Positions 8,645 through 16,487 of a stretch of 64,000 nt of DNA are shown piece by piece. Position numbers and translations under genes: made by a program. The notes beneath the pieces were generated by a model, which had not been told where the DNA came from, searched no databases, and saw only the letters and a list, made by a program, of their open reading frames with translations. The stretch covers positions 62,001 to 126,000 of the forward strand of contig NZ_MUNO01000010.1 of the NCBI RefSeq assembly GCF_002001015.1, given 5' to 3'. Position 1 is the stretch's first letter. Each line of letters opens with the position of its first letter. The stretch comes from Polaromonas sp. A23 (GTDB lineage: Bacteria > Pseudomonadota > Gammaproteobacteria > Burkholderiales > Burkholderiaceae_C).

Positions 8645-9979
8645 ATGAAGGTTCGTAATTTGATACTGGCAATCACCGCCGTAGCAGCAGGTGCTTCTTC
8701 GCTGGTGACCACCACTGCCTTTGCTCAAGCCAAAGAGCAGTTCATTCCGGTGCTGTCCTATCGCACAGGTCCCTATGCTCCCAATGGCACGCCCTGGGTG
8801 AATGGCTATGTTGACTATTTCAAGCTGGTCAATGCCCGAGGTGGCCTCAACGGGGTCAAGATTGCCTGGGAAGAGTGCGAAACCGGCTATGACACGGCGC
8901 GAAGCGTGGAATGCTACGAACGCCTGAAGGGAAAGAACGGCGGCGCCTCGCTGGTGCAGCCACTGTCCACCGGCGCCACCTTTGCCATCACCGAAAAAGC
9001 GCCAGTTGACAAAATCTCCGTCGTTACCGTGGGCTACGGCCGCAGCGAGAGCGCGGACGGCTCGGTTTTCAAATGGAACTTTCCGATCGCCGGCACCTAC
9101 TGGGTGGCAGCCGACGCCATTACACAGGCCATCGGTAAAAAAGAAGGCGGTCTCGACAAGCTCAAAGGCAAGAAAATCGCGCTGGTATATCACGACAGTC
9201 CGTACGGCAAGGAGCCCATCGCCCTGCTCCAGGAGCGCAGCAGGCAACTCGGCTTTGAACTCCAGCTGCTGCCCGTGACGGCACCCGGTGTGGAGCAGAA
9301 AGCTACCTGGCTGCAGATCCGTCAATCCAAACCCGACTACACCTTGCTATGGGGCTGGGGCGTGATGAACTCCACCGCTATCAAGGAAGCGCAAGCCACC
9401 GGCTACCCGCGCGAAAAAATGTATGGCGTATGGTGGGCCGGCGCCGAGCCTGATGTCAAGGACGTGGCCGAGGGAGCCAAAGGCTACAACGCCGTGACCC
9501 TGCAACACGGTGCTGACACCAAAGCCAAGGTGGTCCAGGATGTGCTGACCATGGTGCATGCCAAGGGCCAGGGCACGGGCCCCAAGGACGAAGTCGGCCA
9601 GGTGCTGTACATGCGCGGTGCCATGAGCGCCATGCTGGGCCTGGAGGGCATTCGCGCCGCGCAGGATCGCTTTGGCAAGGGCAAGGTCATGACGGGTGAG
9701 CAGGTCCGCTGGGGGCTGGAAAACCTGAACCTGACCCAGGCCAAGCTGGACGCACTCGGTTTTGCCGGCGTCATGCGGCCGATCAGCACCTCTTGCATGG
9801 ACCACATGGGTGCGGCATGGGCCCGTATTCACACCTGGGACGGCAAGGCCTGGAAGTTCACTTCCGACTGGCTGCAGGCTGACGAGCAGATCATCAAACC
9901 GATGGTCAAAGCCACCGCTGCCAAATACGCGGCGGAAAAGAAACTCACCGCGCGCACTCCGGCCGACTGCCAATCCTGA
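8645..9979 (+). CDS. ABC transporter substrate-binding protein, second receptor
   Basis: This 444-residue exported binding protein has a standard Sec signal peptide (MKVRNLILAITAVAAGASSL, cleavage likely after AFAQA) and a type I periplasmic-binding fold. TAGGAGACAACA before the ATG is a strong ribosome binding site. It is longer than, and only distantly similar to, the receptor at 2118. It has a family-typical opening, FIPVLSYRTGPYAPNGTPW, and pairs of Trp/Gly (LLWGWGVMNS) in the second lobe. Proteins of this shape sit in liv-type operons near aromatic acid genes, so the ligand may be an aromatic or fatty acid; that is an inference. Confidence 0.88.
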   Translation: MKVRNLILAITAVAAGASSLVTTTAFAQAKEQFIPVLSYRTGPYAPNGTPWVNGYVDYFKLVNARGGLNGVKIAWEECETGYDTARSVECYERLKGKNGGASLVQPLSTGATFAITEKAPVDKISVVTVGYGRSESADGSVFKWNFPIAGTYWVAADAITQAIGKKEGGLDKLKGKKIALVYHDSPYGKEPIALLQERSRQLGFELQLLPVTAPGVEQKATWLQIRQSKPDYTLLWGWGVMNSTAIKEAQATGYPREKMYGVWWAGAEPDVKDVAEGAKGYNAVTLQHGADTKAKVVQDVLTMVHAKGQGTGPKDEVGQVLYMRGAMSAMLGLEGIRAAQDRFGKGKVMTGEQVRWGLENLNLTQAKLDALGFAGVMRPISTSCMDHMGAAWARIHTWDGKAWKFTSDWLQADEQIIKPMVKATAAKYAAEKKLTARTPADCQS

Positions 9980-9996
9980 TGTCCTGAACGATTCAA

Positions 9997-10018
9997 CCCC
10001 CTCCCTGCGGGGAGGGGT
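9997..10018. terminator. GC hairpin in the binding-protein/livF gap
   Basis: ACCCCCTCCC-TGC-GGGGAGGGGT can fold as a strong GC hairpin 17 bp after the binding-protein stop. There is no T-tract, so it is more likely an mRNA-end stabiliser that lets the receptor gene be expressed above livF than a full terminator. Confidence 0.4.
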
Positions 10019-10102
10019 GCGGCTCAGCCGAGCCGCCAAACGCCAGCGCTTCGACAACTCTCGCAGCGCTGCTGTTTGGTTCCAATCAAGCAGAAACACC
10101 GC

Positions 10103-10924
10103 ATGGAAAAAACTGACATAGCCAACGACATCGTCCTCAACGTCAACGGAATCGAGGTTATCTACAACCACGTGATTCTTGTGCTCAAAGGCGTGTCACT
10201 GCAGGTGCCGCAAGGCCGGATCGTCGCTATCCTGGGCGGCAACGGCGCAGGCAAGACGACCACCTTGCGGGCCGTTTCCAACCTGCTCAAGGGCGAGCGG
10301 GGCGCGGTCACCAAGGGTTCGATTGAACTGCGCGGCGAGCGCATCGAAAACCTGTCACCCGCCGACTTGGTGCAGCGCGGCGTGGTGCAGGTCATGGAAG
10401 GCCGCCACTGTTTTGCCCACCTGACGATCGAGGAAAACCTGTTGACCGGCGCCTACACCCGCAAGAGCAAGGTAGAGGTGGCGGCTAATCTGGAAAAGGT
10501 CTACAACTACTTTCCCCGGCTGAAAACACGGCGTAGCTCGCAGGCGGCCTACACCTCGGGAGGCGAGCAGCAAATGTGCGCCATCGGCCGCGCGCTCATG
10601 GCCAACCCCACCATGGTGCTGCTGGACGAACCCTCCATGGGCTTGGCGCCGCAGATCGTCGAAGAGGTTTTTGAAATCGTCAAAGACCTCAACCAGAAGG
10701 AGAAAGTGACCTTTCTCCTGGCCGAGCAGAACACCAACATGGCCCTGAAATATGCCGACTATGGCTACATCATGGAAAGCGGCCGGGTGGTGATGGACGG
10801 CCAGGCCGCCGATTTGGCGAACAACGAAGACGTCAAGGAGTTCTACCTCGGCGTTGGCGGCGGCGAGCGCAAGAGCTTCAAGGACGTTAAAAGCTACAAG
10901 CGCCGCAAGCGCTGGCTTGCATGA
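10103..10924 (+). CDS. livF: Branched-chain-amino-acid-type ABC transporter ATPase LivF
   Basis: This 273-residue ATPase has Walker A GGNGAGKTT at about 45-53, signature YTSGGEQQMCAIGRALM at about 149, Walker B MVLLDEPSMGLAPQ at about 171 and an H-loop glutamine variant (LLAEQNTNMAL), normal for LivF. A C-terminal extension of about 25 basic residues (KSFKDVKSYKRRKRWLA) is present. The start MEKTDIANDI is preferred; a frame-compatible ATG nine codons upstream lacks better signals. It completes the livGHMF set. Confidence 0.9.
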   Translation: MEKTDIANDIVLNVNGIEVIYNHVILVLKGVSLQVPQGRIVAILGGNGAGKTTTLRAVSNLLKGERGAVTKGSIELRGERIENLSPADLVQRGVVQVMEGRHCFAHLTIEENLLTGAYTRKSKVEVAANLEKVYNYFPRLKTRRSSQAAYTSGGEQQMCAIGRALMANPTMVLLDEPSMGLAPQIVEEVFEIVKDLNQKEKVTFLLAEQNTNMALKYADYGYIMESGRVVMDGQAADLANNEDVKEFYLGVGGGERKSFKDVKSYKRRKRWLA

Positions 10925-11058
10925 AGCCCCCACGGTTGCTCACTGCGAGCCTGCGGCAACGCCCTGCCCCTTGCGCTGGAAAAGGGGGCGCTGCGCCTGC
11001 GGTCCGGCAAAGCCGGTCCCGCGGCCCCTGCTGGCAAAGAGGGGAGCCCAACGCTCCC
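10925..11058 (+). repeat. Extragenic GC-rich repeat between livF and PaaK-like gene
   Basis: The 145-bp gap begins GCCCCCACGGTTGCTCACTG and contains GGGGGCGCTGCGCCTGCGG, CCGGCAAAGCCGG and CCCGCGGCCCCTGCTGG. The same ordered blocks occur at 12318-12421 and 16167-16352, and inverted at 14903-15008. The copy starts directly after the stop codon. Confidence 0.65.
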
Positions 11059-11069
11059 TCGGAGATCTT

Positions 11070-12317
11070 ATGACTGAGTATTACGACGCCCTGGAGACAC
11101 GTGACCCGGCCGCCCGCGAGACCCAGCTGATGGCGGCGCTGTCGGCCCAGGTGGCGCATGCGCAAACGGCCTCGCCGGCTTTTGCAGCCATTCTGGCCGG
11201 CGTTGACGCTGCCCGCGTCCGCTCCCGAGAAGCGCTGGCCCAACTTCCCGTCACCCGCAAGCATGAACTTCTTGAGCGCCAACAAGCCAGCCGTGTCACA
11301 GATCCGTTTGGCGGTTTTTCTGCACTGTCGCGTGGTCCGGAAATGTCGCGTATTTTTTCTTCTCCGGGGCCGATTTACGAGCCCGAAGGCACGGCCAAAG
11401 ATTATTGGCGGGCGGCGCGCGCGCTTTTTGCCGCCGGATTTTGCTCCGGCGATCTGGTTCATAACGCCTTCAGCTACCACATGACGCCAGGTGCTTTCAT
11501 CATGGAGTCGGGGGCGCACGCGCTCGGTTGCACCGTATTTCCCGCCGGCGTGGGCCAGACTGAGCAGCAACTCCAGGCCATTGCCGAACTGCGGCCTCAA
11601 GCCTACATGGGCACGCCCAGCTTCCTGCGTATCCTGGTGGAGAAAGCGCTCGAAACGGGTAGCGATATCTCCAGCTTGCGCAAGGGACTGACGGGCGGCG
11701 AGGCGCTGCCCCCCAGCCTGCGTGACTGGTTCGCCGAACGTGGTTTGGCTGTTTACCAGAGCTTCGCGACTGCCGACCTCGGCCTGATCGCTTACGAAAC
11801 CACTTCACGCGAGGGCCTGGTGCTCGACGAAGGTGTGATTGTGGAGATTGTCCGGCCCGGCACCGGGGACCCAGTGCCTGAGGGTGAAGTTGGCGAGCTG
11901 GTGGTTACCGCCCTGAACACCGCTTACCCTTTGATACGTTTCGGGACGGGCGACCTGTCAGCCGTCCTGCCCGGCACCTGCCCGACGGGCAGAACCAACA
12001 CCCGCATCAAGGGATGGATGGGCCGGGCCGACCAGACGACAAAAATACGCGGCATGTTTGTGCACCCGGGACAGGTGGCCGATATCACCCGCCGCTTTCC
12101 GGAGGTGCTCAAGGCCCGTTTGGTTGTTACCGGGGAAATGGCCAATGACAACATGATCCTCCAAGTGGAAGCCGCTTCTGTGCCCGAGGGTCTGGAGACC
12201 CGGATCAGCGAGGCAATCCGCGACGTGACCAAGCTGCGCGGCCATGTCGAGCTGATGGCGCCGGGCAGCCTGCCCAACGACGGCAAGGTCATTGAGGACG
12301 CCCGAAGCTATAAATAG
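11070..12317 (+). CDS. Phenylacetate-CoA ligase family (PaaK-like) AMP ligase
   Basis: This 415-residue enzyme is close to the usual length of phenylacetate-CoA ligases. The start at 11070 follows CTCGGAGATCTT and begins MTEYYDALETRDPAARE. It has the family phrases HNAFSYHMTPGAFIMESGAH, AYMGTPSFLRILVEKA (cf. PaaK TPSY), GGEALPPSLRDWF and the AMP-site YQSFATADLGLIAYE, then TGDLSA and IKGWMGRADQTTKIRGMFVH near the C-terminus. It probably activates an aromatic acid with CoA. With no paa genes nearby, phenylacetate itself is not supported. It closes the transporter/ligase operon. Confidence 0.82.
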   Translation: MTEYYDALETRDPAARETQLMAALSAQVAHAQTASPAFAAILAGVDAARVRSREALAQLPVTRKHELLERQQASRVTDPFGGFSALSRGPEMSRIFSSPGPIYEPEGTAKDYWRAARALFAAGFCSGDLVHNAFSYHMTPGAFIMESGAHALGCTVFPAGVGQTEQQLQAIAELRPQAYMGTPSFLRILVEKALETGSDISSLRKGLTGGEALPPSLRDWFAERGLAVYQSFATADLGLIAYETTSREGLVLDEGVIVEIVRPGTGDPVPEGEVGELVVTALNTAYPLIRFGTGDLSAVLPGTCPTGRTNTRIKGWMGRADQTTKIRGMFVHPGQVADITRRFPEVLKARLVVTGEMANDNMILQVEAASVPEGLETRISEAIRDVTKLRGHVELMAPGSLPNDGKVIEDARSYK

Positions 12318-12535
12318 AGCCCCCACGTTCGCTCACTGCGTGTAGCTCTCTGCCCCCCCGAGGGGGCGCTGCGCCTGCGGGCCGGCATAGCCGGACCCGC
12401 GGCCCCTGCTTGAAAAAAGAGCCGCCGACTCCTCACTTCCTATCCGTTCGTCCTGAGCCTGTCGAAGGATGCCCCTTGTTGGGCGCTGCGCCTGCGGCCC
12501 GGCGGAGCCGGTTCTGTGGCCCTGGCTGGCCTGGA
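12318..12535 (+). repeat. Repeat cluster: two GC-rich copies around a TCCTGAGCCTGTCGAAGGA element
   Basis: The 341-bp gap before the next gene (12318-12658) contains no gene. A full repeat copy (GCCCCCACG...GCTGCGCCTGCGG...CCGGCATAGCCGG...CGCGGCCCCTGC) lies at 12318-12421. A 26-bp element containing TCCTGAGCCTGTCGAAGGA, a word widespread in proteobacterial genomes, lies at 12444-12469. A second partial GC-rich copy (GGGCGCTGCGCCTGCGG, CCGGCGGAGCCGG) lies at 12480-12535. The rest, 12536-12658, shows only the ribosome binding site AAAGGAG before the next start. Confidence 0.65.
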
Positions 12536-12658
12536 ACCTCTTGCATCGCGCACTGCACTGGCCGCGAGGAACCTGAGGACTTGCCCTTACGTAGTTCCCG
12601 CGATGGACGGGGCCCCGCCGGCTCCTACACTGGCGAGGTCCATTTCAAAGGAGACTTT

Positions 12659-13642
12659 ATGAAACGCCTGTTAGTTCTTGCTGCGGCTGCGACAGCCCTT
12701 TTCGCCAATGCACAAACCTACCCCGGCTCCAAGCCGATTTCGATCGTGGTTCCGTTTGCTGCGGGTGGTCCTACCGACCGCGTCGCGCGCGACCTGGCCG
12801 AGGCCATGCGCAAAGCCCTTCCCGGCTCCAACTTCGTCGTGGAAAACGTCAACGGCGCGGGTGGCACGATTGGCGCCACCAAGGTGGCCAAGGCCAGCCC
12901 GGACGGCCACACCCTGCTGCTGTTTCATATCGGCATGGCCTCGACACCTGCCCTGTACCGCAAGCTGCAGTACAAGCCGCTGGAAGACTTCGAATACCTC
13001 GGCCTGGTCAACGAGGTGCCCATGACCCTGATCGGCAAACCCCAGTTGCCGGCCAACACCTACCGCGACTTCGAAAATTACATCAGGGCCAACTCGGGCA
13101 AGCTCAACATTGCCCATGCGGGTCTGGGTTCCGCCTCGCACCTGTGCGGCCTGATGTGGCAATCGGCGATCAACGCCAAGGAAGCCATGACCACCATTCC
13201 CTTCGGCGGCACCGGCCCGGCGATGAATGCGCTGGTCGGCGGTCAGGTGGATCTGATGTGCGACCAGACCACCAACACCACCGGCCAGATTGAAGCCGGC
13301 CGCGTCAAGGCCTTTGCGGTGACCACCGCCAAGCCATTGAGCAAGCACAAACTGCTCAAGGATTACCCGTCGCTGCAGGAAATGGGCCTCAAGGGTTTTG
13401 ACCTGACCATCTGGCACGGTCTGTATGCCCCCAAAGGCACACCACCCGCCATCCTGACGCAGCTGAACACAGCACTCAAAGCCGCATTGAAAGATGCCGA
13501 CTTCATTAAAAAGCAGGACGGCCTGGGCGCTGTGGTCGTCACGGACAACCGTGTTGAACCTGCGGCCCACAAAGCTTTTGTCGCAGGACAGATTGCCAAG
13601 CTCAAGCCGGTGATCGAAGCCGCTGGCAAGTTTGCCGACTGA
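12659..13642 (+). CDS. TTT-family (Bug) periplasmic substrate-binding protein 1
   Basis: This 327-residue exported protein of the tripartite tricarboxylate receptor (Bug) family has a short Sec signal peptide (MKRLLVLAAAATALFANAQT). The family opening PISIVVPFAAGGPTDRVARD follows, then VVENVNGAGGTIGATKVAKA, HIPF-like TTIPFGGTGPAMNALVGGQV and the closing APKGTPPAIL segment. The start at 12659 is set by AAAGGAGACTTT. No TctA/TctB membrane genes are nearby, as is usual for the many orphan Bug receptors in Comamonadaceae, so its role may be sensing or sharing a remote permease. Confidence 0.9.
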   Translation: MKRLLVLAAAATALFANAQTYPGSKPISIVVPFAAGGPTDRVARDLAEAMRKALPGSNFVVENVNGAGGTIGATKVAKASPDGHTLLLFHIGMASTPALYRKLQYKPLEDFEYLGLVNEVPMTLIGKPQLPANTYRDFENYIRANSGKLNIAHAGLGSASHLCGLMWQSAINAKEAMTTIPFGGTGPAMNALVGGQVDLMCDQTTNTTGQIEAGRVKAFAVTTAKPLSKHKLLKDYPSLQEMGLKGFDLTIWHGLYAPKGTPPAILTQLNTALKAALKDADFIKKQDGLGAVVVTDNRVEPAAHKAFVAGQIAKLKPVIEAAGKFAD

Positions 13643-13655
13643 TCTGCGTCGCCCC

Positions 13656-13695
13656 GCAAAAAAGCCGCCGGCCGCAAGCCCGGCGGCTTTTTTTT
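13656..13695 (+). terminator. Rho-independent terminator
   Basis: AAAAAAGCCGCCGG, a CCGCAAGC loop, then CCGGCGGC followed by eight T form a textbook intrinsic terminator 14 bp after the stop of the first Bug gene. The A-tract on the left makes it potentially bidirectional. Confidence 0.92.
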
Positions 13696-13863
13696 GCCCC
13701 TGCCGTCCCTGGCATCGATCACGGAACCGGGTCGCCACGGTCGATTTTCAGCCGGCGCGACTCGCGCCCGGCCACCTTTCTGGCCGGGATTGCCCCGATT
13801 GAAACGGCTACCCCTTCACCCTAAGGTAAGGCTGCCTTTGACACCTCCACACAGGAAATTCTG

Positions 13864-14877
13864 ATGCCCCCCATTTTTAAGACAAATCGACGCCTGGCCC
13901 TTTCCAGCATTGCGCTGGCAGCTATTGGTTTCATAGCAATACCGGCCGCCGTGGCGCAGACGGCCTGGCCCACCAAGCCGGTGCGTATCGTCGTGCCCTT
14001 TGCACCCGGCGGCACCACCGACATCCTTGCGCGCGCCATTGCGCCCGAGCTGACCCGGGTTTTTGGCCAGCCCTTCATCGTGGACAACAGGGCGGGCGCC
14101 GGCGGCAATGTGGGGGCCGACCTGGTGGCCAAATCACCCGGCGACGGCTACACCCTGCTGATGGGCACGGTGGGCACACACGGCATCAACAAGTCGCTGT
14201 ACAGCAAGATGCCTTTTGACCCGCAGAAGGACTTTGCACCCGTCACGCTGGTGGCCGGTGTGCCCAATGTGATGGTGATGAACGCCGACAAAGCCGCCAA
14301 GCTGGGCATCAACAGCGTGACCGACTTCGTCAAATATGCCAAGGCGCATCCGGGTCAGTTCAGCATGGCCTCCAGCGGCAACGGCACCTCCATCCATCTG
14401 GCCGGCGAGCTGTTCAAGTCGCAAACCGGGATTTTCATGACGCATATTCCCTACCGCGGTTCCGGCCCGGCCCTGCTCGACCTGGTGGGAGGCAGTGTGG
14501 ATGTGATGTTCGACAACCTGCCCTCGGCCATGCCGCAAATCAAGGGCGGCAAACTCAAGGCCTTTGCCGTCACCAGCGCCCAGCGCTCGACCGCCATGCC
14601 CGAATTGCCCACAGTGGAGGAAGCCGGCAAGCTCAAGGGTTTTGAGGCCAGCAGTTGGTTCGGCTTGCTGGCACCCGCCGGCACGCCGCCCGAGGTGGTT
14701 AGCCGCATCCAGCAGGAAGTGGCCAAGGCCCTGGCCACACCGGCCATCAAGGAAAAAATGCTGGCCCAGGGCGCCATTCCAAGCGGCAACACACCGCAGG
14801 AATTTGCCAAGATGATTGAGGCTGAAATCGCCAAATGGGCCCTGGTCGTGAAGGCCTCGGGCGCCAAGGTCGATTAA
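13864..14877 (+). CDS. TTT-family (Bug) periplasmic substrate-binding protein 2
   Basis: This 337-residue receptor of the same family as the gene before it is clearly diverged from it. The signal peptide covers about residues 1-31 ([20 protein letters not shown], then VAQTAWP). Family motifs: [60 protein letters not shown] and [11 protein letters not shown]. It is separated from the first receptor by a terminator, so it has its own promoter. The signal-peptide codons contain a small palindrome (13921-13937) that matches a dispersed repeat. Confidence 0.92.
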   Translation: MPPIFKTNRRLALSSIALAAIGFIAIPAAVAQTAWPTKPVRIVVPFAPGGTTDILARAIAPELTRVFGQPFIVDNRAGAGGNVGADLVAKSPGDGYTLLMGTVGTHGINKSLYSKMPFDPQKDFAPVTLVAGVPNVMVMNADKAAKLGINSVTDFVKYAKAHPGQFSMASSGNGTSIHLAGELFKSQTGIFMTHIPYRGSGPALLDLVGGSVDVMFDNLPSAMPQIKGGKLKAFAVTSAQRSTAMPELPTVEEAGKLKGFEASSWFGLLAPAGTPPEVVSRIQQEVAKALATPAIKEKMLAQGAIPSGNTPQEFAKMIEAEIAKWALVVKASGAKVD

Positions 14878-14902
14878 CGAGCGGCGGGCCACTGTCCCGC
14901 GA

Positions 14903-15008
14903 GCGAGTTTCTTTTCAAGCAGGGGCCGCGGGTCCGGCTTTGCCGGCCCGCAGGCGCAGCGCCCCCTCGGGGGCAGCGTAGTACGCGAAGCGACTAGCGT
15001 GGGGGCTG
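14903..15008 (-). repeat. Extragenic GC-rich repeat, inverted copy
   Basis: CAAGCAGGGGCCGCGGGTCCGG, TTGCCGGCCCGCAGGCGCAG, CCCCTCGGGGGCAGCG and TACGCGAAGCGACTAGCGTGGGGGC are the reverse complement of the blocks at 10925-11058, 12318-12421 and 16167-16352. It lies between converging genes (Bug receptor 2 and the DUF1840 gene), and its hairpins could end both transcripts. Confidence 0.65.
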
Positions 15009-15013
15009 TATTT

Positions 15014-15313
15014 CTAGACTCCCCAGACCACCTCATGCCCGGCCTTGTGGTTTCGCTCGAGCATCTCGATAAACGGCAGAGCACGTTGGCGCAAACCCAG
15101 ACCCTCGCGGGGCACCGTGTCGGGGGCATCATCATCATGGGATTCTTCGAGTGCAATGGCCACCTGCAGCGCAACGATGGCCGCCGGCATCTGCTCGGGC
15201 AGGATGATGCCTTTGGGCCCGGCCTCCTTGCCTATGACTTCAAGCACCCGACGACCATTCGCCTCGAGCATGATGAGGTCGCCGGAAGCTTTGGACTTGA
15301 ATTTGTAGAGCAT
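15014..15313 (-). CDS. DUF1840 domain-containing protein
   Basis: A small cytoplasmic protein of 99 residues, MLYKFKSKASGDLIMLEANG onward, with GKEAGPKGIILPEQMPAAI and a middle stretch rich in Asp (EESHDDDAPD). It matches my recollection of DUF1840, a betaproteobacterial family of unknown function. The start at 15313 follows GAGGAGTCGTT on the minus strand. Longer frames upstream run through the next gene on the other strand and are not real. No function can be assigned. Confidence 0.8.
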   Translation of the reverse strand: MLYKFKSKASGDLIMLEANGRRVLEVIGKEAGPKGIILPEQMPAAIVALQVAIALEESHDDDAPDTVPREGLGLRQRALPFIEMLERNHKAGHEVVWGV

Positions 15314-15425
15314 GAACGACTCCTCATGGTTGCGTGAATAAATCTGATTATGGTCGCGTCCCCGGCCTGGACCTGTAGGCGGCTTTCCCGTGCGGGACAA
15401 CCGCCGTGAAGCAAAATAAGGGGCT

Positions 15426-16166
15426 ATGTTCAATATACCCAGCGTTCCAAAACCCGCCGTCCAGGGGCTGAGCCAGGACGGCCTCGCCCTGCTGTCGCCC
15501 GCCGACCTTGCCGCAACTCTGCCAACGGGCTGGGCGCGAGGCTGGCCCGCGCTGGGCGCTTCCTGGGAGCACCTGCCGCCCGATACCCACCTCAAGGATG
15601 GCGGCCACTACCGCCGGCGCCGGCACAGCTGCTTCATCCAGGACCTGCCCGGCGGCCAGCTGGTGCAGACGCCGCACCGCGCGCACTGGCAACCCACCGA
15701 CTACAACGCCTTGCATGGCGGCTTTGAGCGCTGGTTTGAACCGGTCGACCCTGCGGTGGCCACAGCGCCCGCCTGGAGCAGCCTGCTGGCCGGGCTCGGA
15801 CAACTGTTCGGCCAGGTGCGGCCCGTCCCGCGCTGGTACATCGAGGCTCACCAGTTCCGCATCGATACCACGGGCGGCGTGGGCCGGCCGACCCCGGAAG
15901 GCGCACACCGGGACGGTGTCGACTTCGTGGTGGTGATGCTGGTGGCACGGCGCGGCGTCAAGGGCGGCGAAACCCGCGTCTTCGACGCCAACGGCCCGCA
16001 TGGCTTGCGCTTTGTCATGCAGGAGCCGCTGACCATGCTGCTGCTGGACGACGCCCGGGTGATTCATGAAACCACGCCCATCCTGCCCCAGGAAGCGGGC
16101 GAGGTGGACGGGCACCGCGACACCTTGGTGCTGACCTACCGGGCGGGTGACTTTCAAGCACCTTGA
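15426..16166 (+). CDS. 2OG-Fe(II) dioxygenase family protein (PF10014 type)
   Basis: This 246-residue protein carries the facial triad expected for a 2-oxoglutarate/Fe(II) oxygenase: His161 and Asp163 in PEGAHRDGVDFVVVMLV and a distal His214 in LLLDDARVIHETTPI. An arginine in HRDTLVLTYR (about 231) could bind 2-oxoglutarate. The EGAHRDG wording and the preceding WYIEAHQFRI strand fit the 2OG-Fe_Oxy_2 family, which includes bacterial free-amino-acid hydroxylases such as isoleucine 4-hydroxylase. The substrate is not known. It is divergent from the DUF1840 gene with 112 bp between them. A GC-rich extragenic repeat follows the stop. Confidence 0.75.
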   Translation: MFNIPSVPKPAVQGLSQDGLALLSPADLAATLPTGWARGWPALGASWEHLPPDTHLKDGGHYRRRRHSCFIQDLPGGQLVQTPHRAHWQPTDYNALHGGFERWFEPVDPAVATAPAWSSLLAGLGQLFGQVRPVPRWYIEAHQFRIDTTGGVGRPTPEGAHRDGVDFVVVMLVARRGVKGGETRVFDANGPHGLRFVMQEPLTMLLLDDARVIHETTPILPQEAGEVDGHRDTLVLTYRAGDFQAP

Positions 16167-16352
16167 GCCCCCACGGTCGCTCACTGCGTGTAGCTCCCGA
16201 GGCCTTGCAGGCCGCGGCTCGCGAGACGCTTCGCCTCTGTCGCCTGTCCAAAGCTGCTCAAGCAGCTTTGGAGCCGCAGGCTCCAGCCCCTCGGGGCCAC
16301 TGCGCCTGCGGGCCGGCAAAGCCGGACCCGCGGCCCCGGCTTGAAAAGAGCT
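16167..16352 (+). repeat. Extragenic GC-rich repeat, long copy with extra hairpins
   Basis: Directly after the dioxygenase stop lie GCCCCCACGGTCGCTCACTG, then small palindromes GCCTTGCAGGC, AAGCTGCTCAAGCAGCTT and GGAGCCGCAGGCTCC, then CACTGCGCCTGCGG, CCGGCAAAGCCGG and CGCGGCCCCGGCTTG. It is the same family as the copies at 10925 and 12318 but with an inserted block of about 85 bp carrying three perfect short hairpins. The rest of the 321-bp gene-free stretch, 16353-16487, holds the promoter described next. Confidence 0.65.
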
Positions 16353-16423
16353 GCCTCGTCCGCGGCAATTCACGGTCCGTCGGGGGACAGCGTTAACCAT
16401 GACGTTACAACCCTCAAAATCGC

Positions 16424-16454
16424 TTGACGAAAATAGTTTAAACCTAAACAATTA
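16424..16454 (+). promoter_or_regulatory. Putative promoter with MarR-type operator GTTTA-N4-TAAAC
   Basis: A perfect inverted repeat, GTTTA (16436-16440), AACC, TAAAC (16445-16449), sits 38 bp upstream of the monooxygenase start. TTGACG at 16424-16429 is a good -35. A weak -10 (ACAATT, 16448-16453) at 18-bp spacing would place the operator in the spacer, where a bound repressor would block polymerase. The MarR gene two kilobases downstream in the same operon is the obvious candidate. The promoter and the regulator link are inferred. Confidence 0.55.
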
Positions 16455-16487
16455 AGATTCGATCAATCAATTTGAACGGTCTTACCG

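Noticed and set aside
10854-11069. 72-codon N-terminal extension of the PaaK-like ligase
   Set aside because: It overlaps livF and an extragenic repeat; GGAG before 11070 and the family-normal length support the shorter form.
12410-12658. 83-codon N-terminal extension of the first Bug protein
   Set aside because: It translates two extragenic repeats; the signal peptide and a strong ribosome binding site place the start at 12659.
15348-16451. 367-codon minus-strand frame across the dioxygenase gene
   Set aside because: Runs through an extragenic repeat and the antisense of a gene with an intact His-Asp-His triad.
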